From NCBI GenBank assembly GCA_004194705.1, contig SADC01000131.1, positions 1 to 64,000 on the forward strand: DNA of 64,000 nucleotides, in the 5' to 3' direction. Position numbers and translations under genes: made by a program. The stretch's first letter is position 1, and each line of letters begins with the position of its first letter. This document shows positions 42,622 to 54,800 of this stretch, one piece after another. This stretch comes from Ditylenchus dipsaci (lineage: Eukaryota; Nematoda; Chromadorea; Rhabditida; Anguinidae). The notes beneath the pieces are model-generated. The model worked only from the letters and a program-made list of their open reading frames with translations. It was not told the DNA's origin and made no database searches.

Positions 42622-43762
42622 GCCGGAAATTGCTGACCACCATCGTCTCCTATTAAAATCGTCCGTTACCGTTTATGTTGTTCCTTTGTTGTTTTTTTCT
42701 GACATAAAAATCTCTGCTTGAACTTCTTTTTCGAATAGAGCGGTGTTGATATAGGGTGTGTGATGAATTGGCTTAAAAATTTGGTCTATTTGAGTTTTAG
42801 ATTCGTATTAACGATTTGAGAATAAAGTCTTCTGATTGTTTTAATTATGTGGTGCCAGCGCTGTACGTTACACAATTTCCCAATTGTGTGGGTCTGCAGG
42901 CTCACACGAAAAACTATAATTTGTGGAATCGGTGTATGATGCTGAAGTAAAATGTTTTGATGTGAATTTGTTATTGGCTTGAATTGGTGATAATTTGCTT
43001 TTGTTTTGAAGTCTCGCTTTTTTGATATTTTTTGCACTTTAGTTATTTTATAGCGAAATTTGACGCTTTACATCTTCGTGTATGGTGTGCTATGTGTCAT
43101 AGAAGTTGAAATGGTGTAATTATGTTTCGAAAATTCATATTTTGCTAAAAAAAAATTACACGGCAAAAGCAAAAAAAAGAAAGAAACCATAAATTTTGAA
43201 AAAGACTTTCAAAATCTTGGCGTTTTGTTTATTTTTAAATGCACTAGAATGCAGTTTTTGAGGGGCCGTGGGCGGGACGAACTTCTGTCCTTAATCGAGT
43301 GTCCTTATATCGAGTGTCGACTGTACAATTAAAAAATTAAGCATGTCTGGTCACTTTTCTTGAGAAAAATGCAAAACATCCGCCAAGACAGCAAAATTTA
43401 AGTATCCCGAAAATCGGCGTTTTTTCAATATACCTATGAAGTCAAACTTAAATTTTTAAACATGACCTTCAACTAAGAGGACCTTATTTTGTAGCTCATC
43501 TACTGCACTTTCAGAAAACATTTTTATTTTTGATTAAAAAAAACTTACTACGATGATTTTGACCTAAAATTGCCCTCCAACTCAACAAAAAAAACTGTGA
43601 AAAGTCTAAAGCGTTGGATTCAAGATAGCATATTCAAATTTTTATTTTTCACTAATTAAGCTTTCAATTTTTAGCTTGCAGTATATAAATTTAATAAACT
43701 TTAAAACAGAAGAATTTTTTTGGAGAAAAAGTCAGCTTTAGCGATCAAAATTACATATTTAA

Positions 43763-43950
43763 AGGACCATGGTTTTACGCGCAGTGGCATGTGAAAATTT
43801 AAATTGGCGGGGGACACTTCTCTTACGTCTAATGGTGTACTCTTTCGTGTCGTTTCGAATAACTCCAAAGAGTACACTGATAGACCAAAGTGAAGTGACC
43901 CCCGCAATTAAAATTTTCCACATGCCACTGCGCGCAAAAATCATGGTCCT
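43763..43950. mobile_element. TTAA-flanked MITE, ends AGGACCATG
   Basis: AGGACCATGGTTTTACGCGC at the left and GCGCGCAAAAATCATGGTCCT at the right (shortened quote: ATCATGGTCCT), flanked by TTAA. The interior is a hairpin with AAGTGTCCCC-like blocks. Related to 60916-61274. Confidence 0.8.
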
Positions 43951-44092
43951 TTAAGAAAAAACAATAATTTGATGTTTCCTTTTTAGCCCTGCAAATTTTT
44001 TAGCCACAAGTCTATCGTATTTATTTTTTTGTCACAGATAAGTAAATTTAGTCTCATTATGTAGCTTAGATATTGAATGTTGTCATAAAAAC

Positions 44093-44335
44093 TACCGTAT
44101 AACCTCTATTAATTAGGCACCCCCTCGTTCAAAATCGTGTTTGTGGCATTGTGTTTTCACTCATTTTTTAGAAAGTTCTCTGAGGCAAGTTACCCTTCAT
44201 TTTGTAGCTAGTGAGATGAGCTATAAAAGGGTTGGTAACTTGCTGAGAGAAGTGACCAAAAGTGGGTCAAAAACACAATGCCACGAACACGTTTTTTGAA
44301 TTAGGGGGTGCCTAATTAATAGAGGTTATACGGTA
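44093..44335. mobile_element. ACCGTATAACCTCTATTAAT MITE
   Basis: TACCGTATAACCTCTATTAA and its inverse bound a hairpin (AAGTTACCCTTCATTTTGTA inverted at the centre). Same ends as 488-722 but a different interior, which matches 49115-49325. Confidence 0.82.
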
Positions 44336-44982
44336 AACATTAAAAAATCATGTGAAAAAAACCAAAAAATGTTTTGAAGTAAATAAGACTTTGAAAAAAA
44401 TTAAAAAAAACATGATACCCACCCTGTTGTTTTCTGGTATGAAAATCCTACCAGTGCGCATGAACGGGTTAAGCCCATCGGACTGGAATTTCGATCAGCT
44501 CAATCGATTTTTTGCAAAAAGTTTACCCCCCCCCCCTTCCGTCAACCCCCAAAAACATTTTATTTTGCTTTTGGCCACTCTGGATGTGGTTCTGAGCGAT
44601 TCTAAGGAGTGATGTAGAGGTTGCTGGTTCGAATATACGAAAATTCGCTAATTGGACACACGAAAATTGAGTGCAAGTGAGAGTGAAGGGAGAGTAAATA
44701 AGTGTCCGCTATTGGACACACACTGAAAGTGAGAGTGAGAGGTGAGAGTAAGAGTGAAGGGAAAATCCGCTAATTGGACACGAGGCTTAATAGAAAGCGC
44801 AAAAACTGCACACCCTTTTGATACCAAAAAAAGGCAGCAAGTTCTGAGAGAAAGTCGTGCAAAAATCAAAAATTTGTTGGTCTTCGGTGCACTTGGGTAT
44901 CTGTCTTCTGTAATAAAATGGTGTCCCGCGCGAATTCAAACGTGTGAAATTCTCATTGTCGGCGACGGCTATGGTCCTTTAA

Positions 44983-46824
44983 GGCTGGGGAAACTTGCCA
45001 AAAACGAAATTTGCCAAATACGAAATTTGCCAAAACGAAATTTGCCAAAACGAATTTGCCAAATCGAAATTTGCCGAAAGGATGGTATTTTTCTCACCGC
45101 AAAACACTTGAAAATCACCGCAAATTATTTTTCTCACCGCAATTTGATCTTCCCGCAAAATACTTTTTTCTCACCGCAAAATACTTTTTCTCACCGCAAA
45201 TACTTTTTTTCTCACCGCAAAAATACTTTTTTCCCGCAAAATAATTTCTGTCTAAGACCACCAAATTTTGCATAATTTTGCAAGAATTCAAATTTTTCAG
45301 CCTGAAAATGACTTGGATTGTTCAGAATCCCACCCCGGAATGGCCAGAAGCCCCTGAAAGTTGGTTTTTTGGGGGTTACTAAAGGGGGGTAAACTTTTTG
45401 CGAAAATTTCGATTGAGCGGATCAGATTTCGGGTCCGATCGGCTCAATCGCCCACAACTCCACCCTGACCACTCGAAACCACCATAAACCTGGAATTTTT
45501 GAGCGATTAAGCCCATCGGACCCGAAATCTGATCCGCTCAATCGAATTTTCGCAAAAAGTTTACCCCCCTTTTAGTAAACCCCAAAAACCAACTTTCAGG
45601 GGCTTCTGGCCATTCCGGGTGGGATTCTGAACAATCCAAGTCATTCAGGCTGAAAATTTGAATTCTTGCAAATTATGCAAAATTTGGTTGGTCTTAGACA
45701 GAAATTATTTTGCGGGGGAAAAAAGTATTTTTGCGGTGAGAAAAAAGTATTTTGCGGTGAGAAAAAAGTATTTTGCGGTGAGAAAAAAGTATTTTGCGGG
45801 AAGATCAAATTGCGGTGAGAAAAAAATAATTTGTGGTGCATTCGCAGTGTATTTGCGGTGAGAAAAAAATATTATCCTTTGCCGAAACGAAATTTGGCCA
45901 ACGAACCAACAGGGGGACCAAGGCAGTTTTTACGTTATTTTCGAAATTTTCGAAACTGTGTCCTAACCACCTAAAACCACCCCAAACAACCAAAAACACC
46001 TAAAACAGCAAAAACCACCAAAATTACACTAAACAACTCAAAACACCCAAACCACCCGAAACCATCCGAAACTAACTAAACAAAAATTTTGCGGAATTTG
46101 AATTTTTAGTCTGAACCAACCAACCAAGTGGTCGTCCACTTGGATCAAAAATTTTTTTACGTTTTTGGGTTCTAAAACCATTTTTCTAGACTAATTCATG
46201 CATGCTTAACATGGTTTGACAGTGGCAAAATGCCGTTTTCTCAGTTATTTTTTGAGTTTTGGCAAATAATTGATTTTACCAAAATCAATTATTCCCCAAA
46301 ACTCAAAATTTCTTCATAAAACGTGATTTTACCACTGTCAAACCATGTTCAGCGTGCACGAATAAGTCAGAAAATAGGATTTGGAATCCAAAAACGTAAA
46401 AAAAAATTTCGATCCAAGTCGACGACCACTTGGTTTGGTTGGTTCAGACTAAAAATTTAAATTAAATTTATAAATTTTAATTTTTGTTTGGCGAAGTTTT
46501 AAATGGTTTCTGGTGGTTTTTGGTGTTCTGGGTGGTTTGTATGATTTTGGTGGTTTGGGTGATTTTGGATGGTTTTCGCTGGTTTGGGGTGATTTTAGGT
46601 GGTTAGGACACAGTTTCGAAAATTTCGAAAATAACGTAAAAAACTGCCTTGGTCCCCCTGTTGGTTCGTTGGCCAATTTCGTTTCGGCAAATTTCGTTTT
46701 GGCATATTCGTTTTGGCGCATTTCGATTTGGCAAATTTCGTTTTGGCAAATTTCGTTTTGGCAAATTTCGTTTTGGCAAAACATACGTTTGGCAAATTTC
46801 GTTTTTGGCAAGTTTCCCCTAGCC
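44983..46824. mobile_element. hAT-type element with AAACGAAATTTGCC words, TSD TCCTTTAA
   Basis: GGCTGGGGAAACTTGCCAAA at the left and GGCAAGTTTCCCCTAGCC at the right, flanked by identical TCCTTTAA (44975-44982 and 46825-46832). AACGAAATTTGCCAA words fill the ends. A second inner pair of arms (45070-45240 and 45710-45870) repeats TTTTTTCTCACCGCAAAATA words around a GAAAGTTGG/CCCCC hairpin at 45290-45655. No gene. Confidence 0.87.
46085..46455. mobile_element. Complete copy of the CCAACCAAGTGGTCG palindrome family
   Basis: TTTTTAGTCTGAACCAACCA at the left is inverted at the right (GGTTGGTTCAGACTAAAAA), and the two halves form one hairpin. Partial copies are at 14750-14990, 20040-20460, 22440-23040 and 39570-39960. 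It is nested in the 44983 element. Confidence 0.75.
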
Positions 46825-46830
46825 TCCTTT

Positions 46831-46967
46831 AAGGCACGTTCACAATGATCCTTTTTTGTCCACATCCGCACCGCATTTTTGGCCGCTTTACTTGGCGTCA
46901 CCATCCGCACGCGTTATCACCTGCATGCGGATGCGGTGCGAATGCGGGTTCATTATGAACGTGCCTT
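46831..46967. mobile_element. Short MITE, ends AAGGCACGTTCA
   Basis: AAGGCACGTTCACAATGATC at the left and CATTATGAACGTGCCTT at the right, with GCGGATGCGG words inside. A related unit is at about 57310-57420. Confidence 0.7.
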
Positions 46968-48294
46968 CACAAATATCTACGACAAACTACATAGCTACCA
47001 CTCCCACCACCACTTTTCAAATTTTACACAAAGATATTTATTTAGATCAGATTATTAATGCTGCAAATTTTTTTGAATTTTTTAATCGGGAGTCCGGGAA
47101 AAGCTTTTTTTGCCGCCAAAAAGCTTTTTTGCAGCTAAAAAGCTTATCAGCATGTAGCACGGAATCTCTAGTTTCTATTAAGTAATCAACTGTTTCGATG
47201 TACCGTATTTCCTCTAATTAGCCCACCGGTGGGTTCATTTTTCAATCACCCGAAAATCGTAAAAATTTGAATTCAATTTCGAGTTTTTCCGTTTAAAATT
47301 ATAAATCTGAAAAGCGATATCGGTAGAGCTCGCGGGAACTAAGAAAACGCATAAACAGCTTGACAAAATATTCACAAAATTTTCGAACTTTTCATGACTA
47401 CATCGAGTCAGTTGATACTTCATTAGAAACTAGAGATTACCTGCTACCTGCTGATGTGAGAATATAAAATTTGAGATGGAAAGACACCGAGAAATACTCG
47501 TTTGCGCACGAAAACACACCATTAGCGGTAAAAGAAGCTTTTTAGCTGCAAAAAAAAGCTTTGCCCGGGAGTCCTTGCTCTCAATTCTAAGACTAATTAT
47601 AGTAACTAGACACATTTAAAGATGCAAGCTACACGATTTACAATGTAATTTCTAAAAATGCAGATATTTTCTGAACAAAATGCGACAGTTGTAATCTTTA
47701 AGTATAAACACCAAAACTCTCCAAACTTACATTTTTTAAATTAATTCTCAATAAATTTATTTTGCAATACTCGTAATACAAATCAACAATTTGACCCTAG
47801 TAGCGAATATCCACCCCCCCCAACGATTTTCACTTTTTTTACTTTAGTAAAAAGTACCCAAATTTATGTCCCAGACCCGGAAAATGTGCGCAAACTCTTT
47901 ATTAGTCACAACTTCCGTACGCTGGCCTACCCCAAGCCTAAGGGCTAAGCCTAAACTTGTTGTTTGCAAGGGTAGTTACAGCAATTTTAAAAGGTCGGAT
48001 TCTTGGAGGGGGGGGATTGTATTCGCTACTAGTGCCAACAATTTTAAGTGAAAGTCAAAACAATTTCATCCCTGTATATCTTCTGTTGGCTTTTTTAATA
48101 AAAAAAAAGTTAGCTTTGATAAAACAAATAGCTTTGGACAGTTATCAAGTACGACATTTCGGAAAATAACGCAAGATTCAATTTTCTAAAGATTCAGGTT
48201 CCTCTTCAACACTTTGTTCACATTTTTTGGTTTGTGGCGCTCAATATATCTTGAAAACAATCTTTTTAAAATTAAAAATTATTATTTTTTCAAA
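46968..48294. other. Repeat-derived stretch without gene
   Basis: 47201 begins a one-ended ACCGTATTTCCTCTAAT repeat that retains the AACTAAGAAAACGCA block near 47340. About 47800-48030 is a hairpin whose ends are TAGTAGCGAATATCC and TATTCGCTACTAG. A TTTGCCGCCAAAAAGC word is inverted at 47100 and 47530. No exon was recognised. Confidence 0.45.
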
Positions 48295-50668
48295 TTAAAA
48301 GAAACCATACACAAGTAAAAACACTGGGATTAAAAGTGCTGCAGCCACTACCAGCAACATTGTTCCAGGAAAAAATTTCAGTGTGGCCGGATACAGGCCG
48401 TTGAAAATAAAAGATGCCACCAAGAATGACACCCCTTCCATGAAAGAAATAAAAGAAAATATTTTTCCTAAATCCAACGATTACTTTTGCAATAATTCTC
48501 ACAAATCTAACCCTGCTCATTATTTTTGACATAGAAACTTGCAAGAGATCGCAGTCCAGTAGAAATAAATCTGCCGAATATCAGTAGGACCACAGAAACC
48601 ATGGCCACCCAACTAGTGGTCACAAATGCCAACACAAGCAAATTGGAAATTTTGGTGAGCAGTCCCAGGGTAGCTAGCACGGCATTACTAAAGCCGAACT
48701 TTCTGTGAAGAATGGGGTACAAGAAGATGACTGTCACACTGCTAAGACAGTGCCTGCTCCATTAAACCAGCCGTATTCTTTGTCTGTCCATTTGAGTTGG
48801 AAGCGCATATAGCTGAAGAGAATGTCCATGAGACCTGTAATTTCGAATTGTGAATACACTAAAGTGGCCGTTAAAAACCAAACAGCACCTGCAAATGCAA
48901 CTATCTCAATAGCCAGAGCAACCATGACCATGTTGAGAAATCTTTGTGTCTGTGCATCCCGTCGTGACCAGTATAGGCATTTGCAATTTCAGTGATCCGT
49001 CGGGAGACAGACTGGCGCAAAGTGCTGGTGGCTGCTAGTAAAGATACTGATTCGTGTTTTTGGAAAAAAAATCGAAAAAAAGTTTTGCTGATAAATCCTC
49101 TCGAATGAGAAGGTTACCGTATTTATTCTAATTAAGTTCCCTGATTCGAAATTTTTTTGACCCATTTTAGAAAGACTATTCTCAGAGAAGTTACCACCCA
49201 TTTCGTAGCCAGAAAGATGAGCTAAACAATGATTGGTAAGTTGTCTGGGAGTAGTTCTCAAAAAGTGGGCTACAAAAACCAGAACACCAATTTAAATTAG
49301 GGTGTTATTTAGAGAAAATAAGGTAATCATGTGTCTCACAAGGGACCCTCACTGTGACTTGGGGAACTTCGATGACAATTTTTTTTCTGCGTATCCTTGT
49401 AGAGCGTGCCCAAGTTCCTGACAAATCTGGCTTCCCAGATCTGAAGGTCCACAAAATGTGAGACAAGGGTCACTAAAAGTTCTAAAAGCACTTGATACCG
49501 CTATCATGGTTTTTCATAGCTGACCCTTAGGCCATGGGTCATTCCCAAAATTTTTGTCGGCTTTCAGAGCTGGGGAGCCAAATTCATATGAGACTTGGGC
49601 ACGCTCTACAAGCACGCTCTACACTACGCTTAAAAGAATTCATCTAAAAACCCCAGGTCACAGTCAGGGTGCCTCCCTTGTCAGCCTAAAAACTAACTTC
49701 GTTCTCCACTTTCTTCAGATAATGAGTCTAACGGCAGGTCTTTCACAAAGAACAGGATATATAGAATGCACAAAACATGCATCACAGTGATTATAATGAA
49801 GACCCAAGTGAAGCCGAGCTGTCTGAAAGTACATTAACTGTATCGTTTGATGTGATTTCAGATTAAAACCTACTGCCTGGTGTAACCAGAAAGCAAAGAG
49901 CCCAGCGTAGCACCCAGCCCAATAGTACCTTCCAAAAGAGCCACACGCTCACTCCTCACTGATGTTGGATTGGCCTTTACACTGTAGGCAAATAAAATGC
50001 CTAAACACAATAAACTTTTCAGATATGATACAAGAAGGGCATAAAATTAACCGATGACAGCGGTAAAACACCAGAAAAACCGAAAACAGATCACTGAACA
50101 ACAAGCAGTAGACATTTGAATCCAGGAAAAAACACTGGAATATGTAGTTGAAGTCCGCAATGAGGAGTCCAACAAAAGGAATCAATAGAGTCTTTTTATG
50201 CTCCACACATCGCACACTGAGAAAATTAGAGAAAATGTTCATCTAAAATTTCGTAACAAAACTTACATGATCCCAGAATCAAAGCAATGAAAATGGACGG
50301 CAGAAGCAAGCACAAGGAAGAGGTCATTAAGAGGTGATTTGCCTGAAAACAGAGATTTTAAAACTTAAATTTTATTTTTAGAGTAAAATTAGTATCTCAC
50401 CTCTTTCTGAAGATCCACATCGTCATGGACAGCACTAAGGTCAGCGCATTTGGTAAAATTCTTAAAAGACAATTTTAATTAATTACGAAATCTAATTTAT
50501 CACTAATGTAAACCATATTGTACTTGTCGAGACAAGCTTCTCATAGAGCAGTGACTGGAATACAGGGAACTTAATAAAGGTTGAGCACATGTAGATGAAC
50601 ATGACAGGCTCAATAGTCAGCCTCCACCCTCCATTTGCCCTATGCCTAGCTACTGAGGTGCTATCCAT
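48295..50668 (-). CDS. SLC46-family (proton-coupled folate transporter-like) MFS transporter
   Basis: Eight or more exons, including 50514-50668 (start MDSTSVARHRANGGWRLTIE), 50401-50460 (NFTKCADLSAVHDDVDLQKE), 50267-50342, 50052-50216, 49874-50000, 49698-49822, 48512-about 49011 and 48295-48467. SLC46 landmarks: IEPVMFIYMCSTF in helix 1, EHKKTLLIPFVGLLIADFNY after helix 2, RSERVALLEGTIGLGATLGS in helix 5, then FLYPILHRKFGFSNAVLA and the C-terminal ASFIFNGLYPATLKFFPG. Twelve membrane helices are expected. SLC46A1 moves folates with protons, and the substrate of this paralogue is not predictable. Several single bases are missing (near 48735, 48920, 50085 and two exon ends), mostly from G runs. 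The intron at 49012-49697 holds two MITEs. Confidence 0.88.
49115..49325. mobile_element. ACCGTATTTATTCTAATTAA MITE
   Basis: TACCGTATTTATTCTAATTA at the left and AGAGAAAATAAGGTA at the right enclose a hairpin homologous to that of 44093-44335. It lies in an intron of the SLC46-type gene. Confidence 0.75.
49334..49685. mobile_element. Palindromic MITE, ends CTCACAAGGGACCCTCACTG
   Basis: CTCACAAGGGACCCTCACTG at the left and CAGGGTGCCTCCCTTGTCAG at the right are imperfect inverses. AGAGCGTGCCCAAGT is inverted internally. It adjoins the previous MITE in the same intron. Confidence 0.65.
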
Positions 50669-51835
50669 GGGGTCAGAGCAACTCTGCCTATTTTAAATTA
50701 CAGAAATAAGTAAAAAATTCAAAGTTACGAAAGAATGATCACCGATTAACCTTTGGAAGTGAGTTTGTGTTTGTTCGTCCGGCAACTACCGGTGATACAC
50801 CTGCAATGGAAACGCTTTGTATATATATGCCAATTTAACTGTTACTCAACTAATTGACGGGTTTGACTAGGATTCTGATGGTTAGAGAGATTATACTCAT
50901 TCGTCTCACGTGCGTTTTGTATATTTACTTGTCTTTTTCAAACGCAAATTATTTTTTTTTTTTTTCGTTCTTCTCTGTGAAAACGAACATCGCAATTAAG
51001 CGATTACATTGCTCTAGGAAGCTATGAGTTGGTCTACTCAGCCCTTGACAGAGAGAAAACGAAAGAAATAAGTAGGAGGCTTTTCAAAGTCACTATTAGA
51101 ATGAACAATTCGGTGATTCTTTCCATATTTTTTCAATTTTTTGTGTGCAACTTACTTTCCAAAGGTTTTTTCCTTCGAAATAAAATTCATATTTATTCTC
51201 TGACATCACTGATGTCACATCAGTATTTTTCAATTGTTATAAATTATTGAAAGATGCGCTTTTACTTTTTCTTTTTATCCATCCGAGAAACGCAGAGAGA
51301 AAGTTGGCTGAAAAGAGACCCACATAATAATTATTGTTTTTTAGTTGAAGGAAGGTGTATCGCAAACCACAATATTCTTTTTGTTCGAGATTATTTAGTA
51401 AGAGAAGGAGAAGAGAGAAAGTAGCTAAGTCATTTAGCAGAGCATCACCCATCCAGGTCAATGCATGCCTTTGGGCATTGATGGAACAAGCTTGATGGGA
51501 ATCCCGAACAAACCAATCAAACGAACAAACAAGTTTATCTTCTCTTTCAAGCCGCAAAAAAGATACAACAAAAAGATAATTTCAAACATTTGTTAGCTGA
51601 AAGCTATTGGAAACTCTTTAATTTTTCTGATCGTAAAAATATTTATGTAAAATTGAATTTTTCAATCAAAATTTGATTGTTAAATGGTTTTTCAGAAATT
51701 TGCTGTTCGAAAATATTTCTTAGGGCAAATTTTAAAACTAAACAACGATTTTGAACAACTTTTCGAATTCTTACGGAATAGCAATAAGAAGTGTTCTTCG
51801 AAAAAAAAAGTTTAGGTTACATTAGACCCACTTCA
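50669..51835. other. Divergent intergenic region between the transporter and the MAM gene
   Basis: A likely acceptor (TTTAAAATAG) lies about 30 bp upstream of the transporter ATG on the minus strand. The rest is AT-rich, with no coding exon or bounded repeat recognised. It must hold the promoters of both genes. Confidence 0.4.
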
Positions 51836-54800
51836 ATGATGAGAAGAAGGATCGGTTTCATCATTTTGCTTGGGCTACATGTTGTATTTGCAGGTAAATT
51901 GTAGCTATTAATATCTCTGCATAGGTGTCTTACCCAGTAAATTTATTGAGAATTTGTTAGTGGGTTTCGATATTTGAGATTTTCATAGATTTAAAAACAA
52001 TTGTAATGTTCTGCAATAAAGTTAATTCTTTTGAATGGGATCAAAAATTATTGTAAAGTTCAGTTATAGATGCTCAACAAATAGATTCCGACCCAGATGA
52101 GCATTCCAGCCTCCAGTCCCATCAAGTGCCCTCCTCCCCATTTTTCATGAAGAGAATGGTCAATCAAGGTCGAACAGTGGAGGGGTCATTACTAAACAAG
52201 AAGGCACATACTCAGCCCACTCTTCAGGGGAAGAGCAGCTATTGTGAGAAGTTTAAATATGGCTAGAGCTAGAATCTTTGCTTCCAAGACAGTGGGAGGC
52301 AGGTCAGAACCTCTGTCTTTAGATAATTACAGGGTAGCTGGATTAATGGACTAATTTATATACAATTTGGACAGTTTTAGATAGGCGACTTACATACTGC
52401 CTACAGACTACCTATACATCGATTGTCCAACAATCAGCTAATGTTGCTTATAAGACGCTACAACAGCCACCAGGATGGACAGTTGAGCGAGCGAAAAAAG
52501 GCTTTGTTAGACCAGAATGATGAATCACTAAGCCAGGTAAGTAGAAGATAAATTTAATAACATCAGCTATTAGATGTGGTTAAGCTTGGGATTGACTTCA
52601 AAACGGAATAGGGGATTAGTATTTTGGTCAATGCGAAATAAAACGGAAACCCGACGAGATTTGAGATTCCCTTTGAGATTTCCATACGGATATATTTATA
52701 ATTTGCCAAAATTTTTGTAAGTTTCAGGATTATTCAGGAAAAATTACCAAAAAAAACGAGATTTTTTGCGGGAAACAAAATCGGGATTTTCAAAAATTTC
52801 GGTATTTGTATACCGATAATGCCGTTCTGTCCCTAAGCTTAGATATGGTCATAAGCTTCATCCATGTTAAAAAAACAGGTCAAAAAAGCTTTTTTTGGTG
52901 AAATGCTGTAAACTTAAATAAAATAAATGAGGTATTTTTTTCAGCTTTCGCGTCCCGAAATGATCAACCACCTGCAACGCCTGATGCTCACTCGCAACCA
53001 AGGCCTACGTCTTATTCGCCCACTCTCCTCACCAACATCAATATACTGCCAGGAGAGACTGTGCTCGAAGAAGACACTTCGCCCTCTTCCACCCAAATCC
53101 TCCCCTCTGCTCAAGACACATCTACGACACCCAAAAATCGAGCCTTAGGTAGTAGTCTGTTAGCTGATGGACAGACCGGCCAACATTCTGGAACACCTTT
53201 ATCCTCAGTGGAAGACCTTCCACTGGACAATATTCAAGAACACAAAACATCCCTCAAAGAGGAAGAGTCTTCTGCGCCAGAAGATATCCAAGACAAACTG
53301 AGTGAAACTAGCCAAGCACTAAAAGCTAAATATGAGCAGCTGAGAGTAGAGTTTTTGGAAAAACTTAATCTTCTTAACAGTTTGAAAATGAAGTTATTGG
53401 CTAAAAAGAAGGTTGGCACTACTAAAGAAGCAGAAGAAAGCACTTCTGTGTCCACTCCAGACACTACTCCAGCTCAACCGATGACTGAAGAGCTAACTAG
53501 TGTAAGGGAATCGGAGGCAAATTTTTCAACTCCTTCTGCATCCACTGAATCAACTGCCACCAGCCAAGAAGATAATTTCACAACTAGTGAGCAGGAAACA
53601 GCCACTACTACGAATTTGCCTTTGCATTCAACTGGCCAAATGAAAGTGCAGAGGGTGGCTTGGATGATGGTGAAGAAAGCATTTTTAATGTTTCGACGCA
53701 AGAAATTGAAGGTGAGAGAATTTTGTATTTGCTGGAGACAATTCCGGGGAAAATTTAAATTTGACGCCCTCACCTGGCGAAAAAATTTCTTCGGCATGGT
53801 CAATTTGCATGCAAAAGTATTCTCTGAATTCAAAAGTCACTAACAAATTTAAAATAATGAATTTTTCAAATGTTTTGCCTTGAAGTGAATTTGAAATTTG
53901 ATAAACATTTTGAGTTTAAAAAAGGTGAGTATGCAAGTCGACCATGCCGAACACGAACCCGGTGTCAGAATTTCGAATATAAGTAAATTTTAGAGACCAC
54001 AAACCACACCACGCCTGCCTTAGAGACCTCTTCCTTGTCCACGGAGCAGGAAACACTAACCAATAGCTACAACCATTGAAAACTTAGTGGAAATAACTTC
54101 CGCCCCAGCCGAGCTCACTGATTTAGCTCCATCTTCTATTTCTACTGATCAGCCAACCAGTGAGTCAACAACAACTATTGCCACAACCACGAAAACCACC
54201 CAAGAAGAAGAAACTACTGCTATTACTACTGCCGGACCAGTTGTTCCCAACCATCTGGTGGACAATGAGCCAACCGAGGAGTTGCCAGTATCAACTCTAG
54301 CTCCAGCAGTCTCCAACCAAGATCATCCAGGCAGCATTAGTGGCAAGAATATGGGTGATAGCAGGTTGATAAAGAAGTTGATGGGAATTCTACAAGCCAA
54401 ACTACACCACAAGGCTATTGGCAGCACGGATGAGAGCCAAGCTAATTTGGGTGGACCACCTATCAAATTCTCATCCACGTCTGTAAAAGTGGCTAGTGTG
54501 AGGGACGCTGAGAAGCCAAAGACTGTAACTACTGGTCAACTGGTTCAAAACCATGAGGAGTTGGATGAGCCCACATTCCACACCTTGACTGTAGAGAAAC
54601 TGTGAAGAGGTTGGGAATAGTCTTTTAGTTTTAAAATTTAAAAGAAGACTTGTTGAAATTGCAAAAAAGGCTAGAGACCAATATATTTTTTTTGTGGGTA
54701 GACGTTTGTTTTTTGTGTCATTTTTTGAATTCGCGCCTTTCATTCTAACCGGTAACTAAAAATGGCTAAAATACATTGACCGGTTAGTAACCGATATCTT

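Larger units (their letters stand above)
40693..43323. mobile_element. Pack-type pogo/Tigger-like element carrying gene fragments
   Basis: Starts CAGTCGACTCTCGATATAAG and ends CTTATATCGAGTGTCGACTG, flanked by TA. The subterminal blocks GGACACTC, AAGTTCGT and GGCCCCTCAAA..TGCAT..TAGTGCATT are present at both ends in inverted order. In the left end they are split by a 340-bp hairpin (40735-41076). The 2.1 kb between the ends contains, all on the plus strand and with introns retained, an unknown basic exon pair, two RPB1 exons and a histone H2B exon. No transposase was seen. Confidence 0.88.

Noticed and set aside
45641..46910. Open frames with FFSPQNTFF or AKTKFAKTKFAK repeats
   Set aside because: They are translations of tandem words in the arms of the 44983-46824 element.
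53061..53843. A single 260-residue protein from one open frame
   Set aside because: Its first and last parts do not agree with the splice phases. The frame ending before GTGAGA at 53711 (NESAEGGLDDGEESIF) joins the next exon correctly, so this frame is only partly coding.
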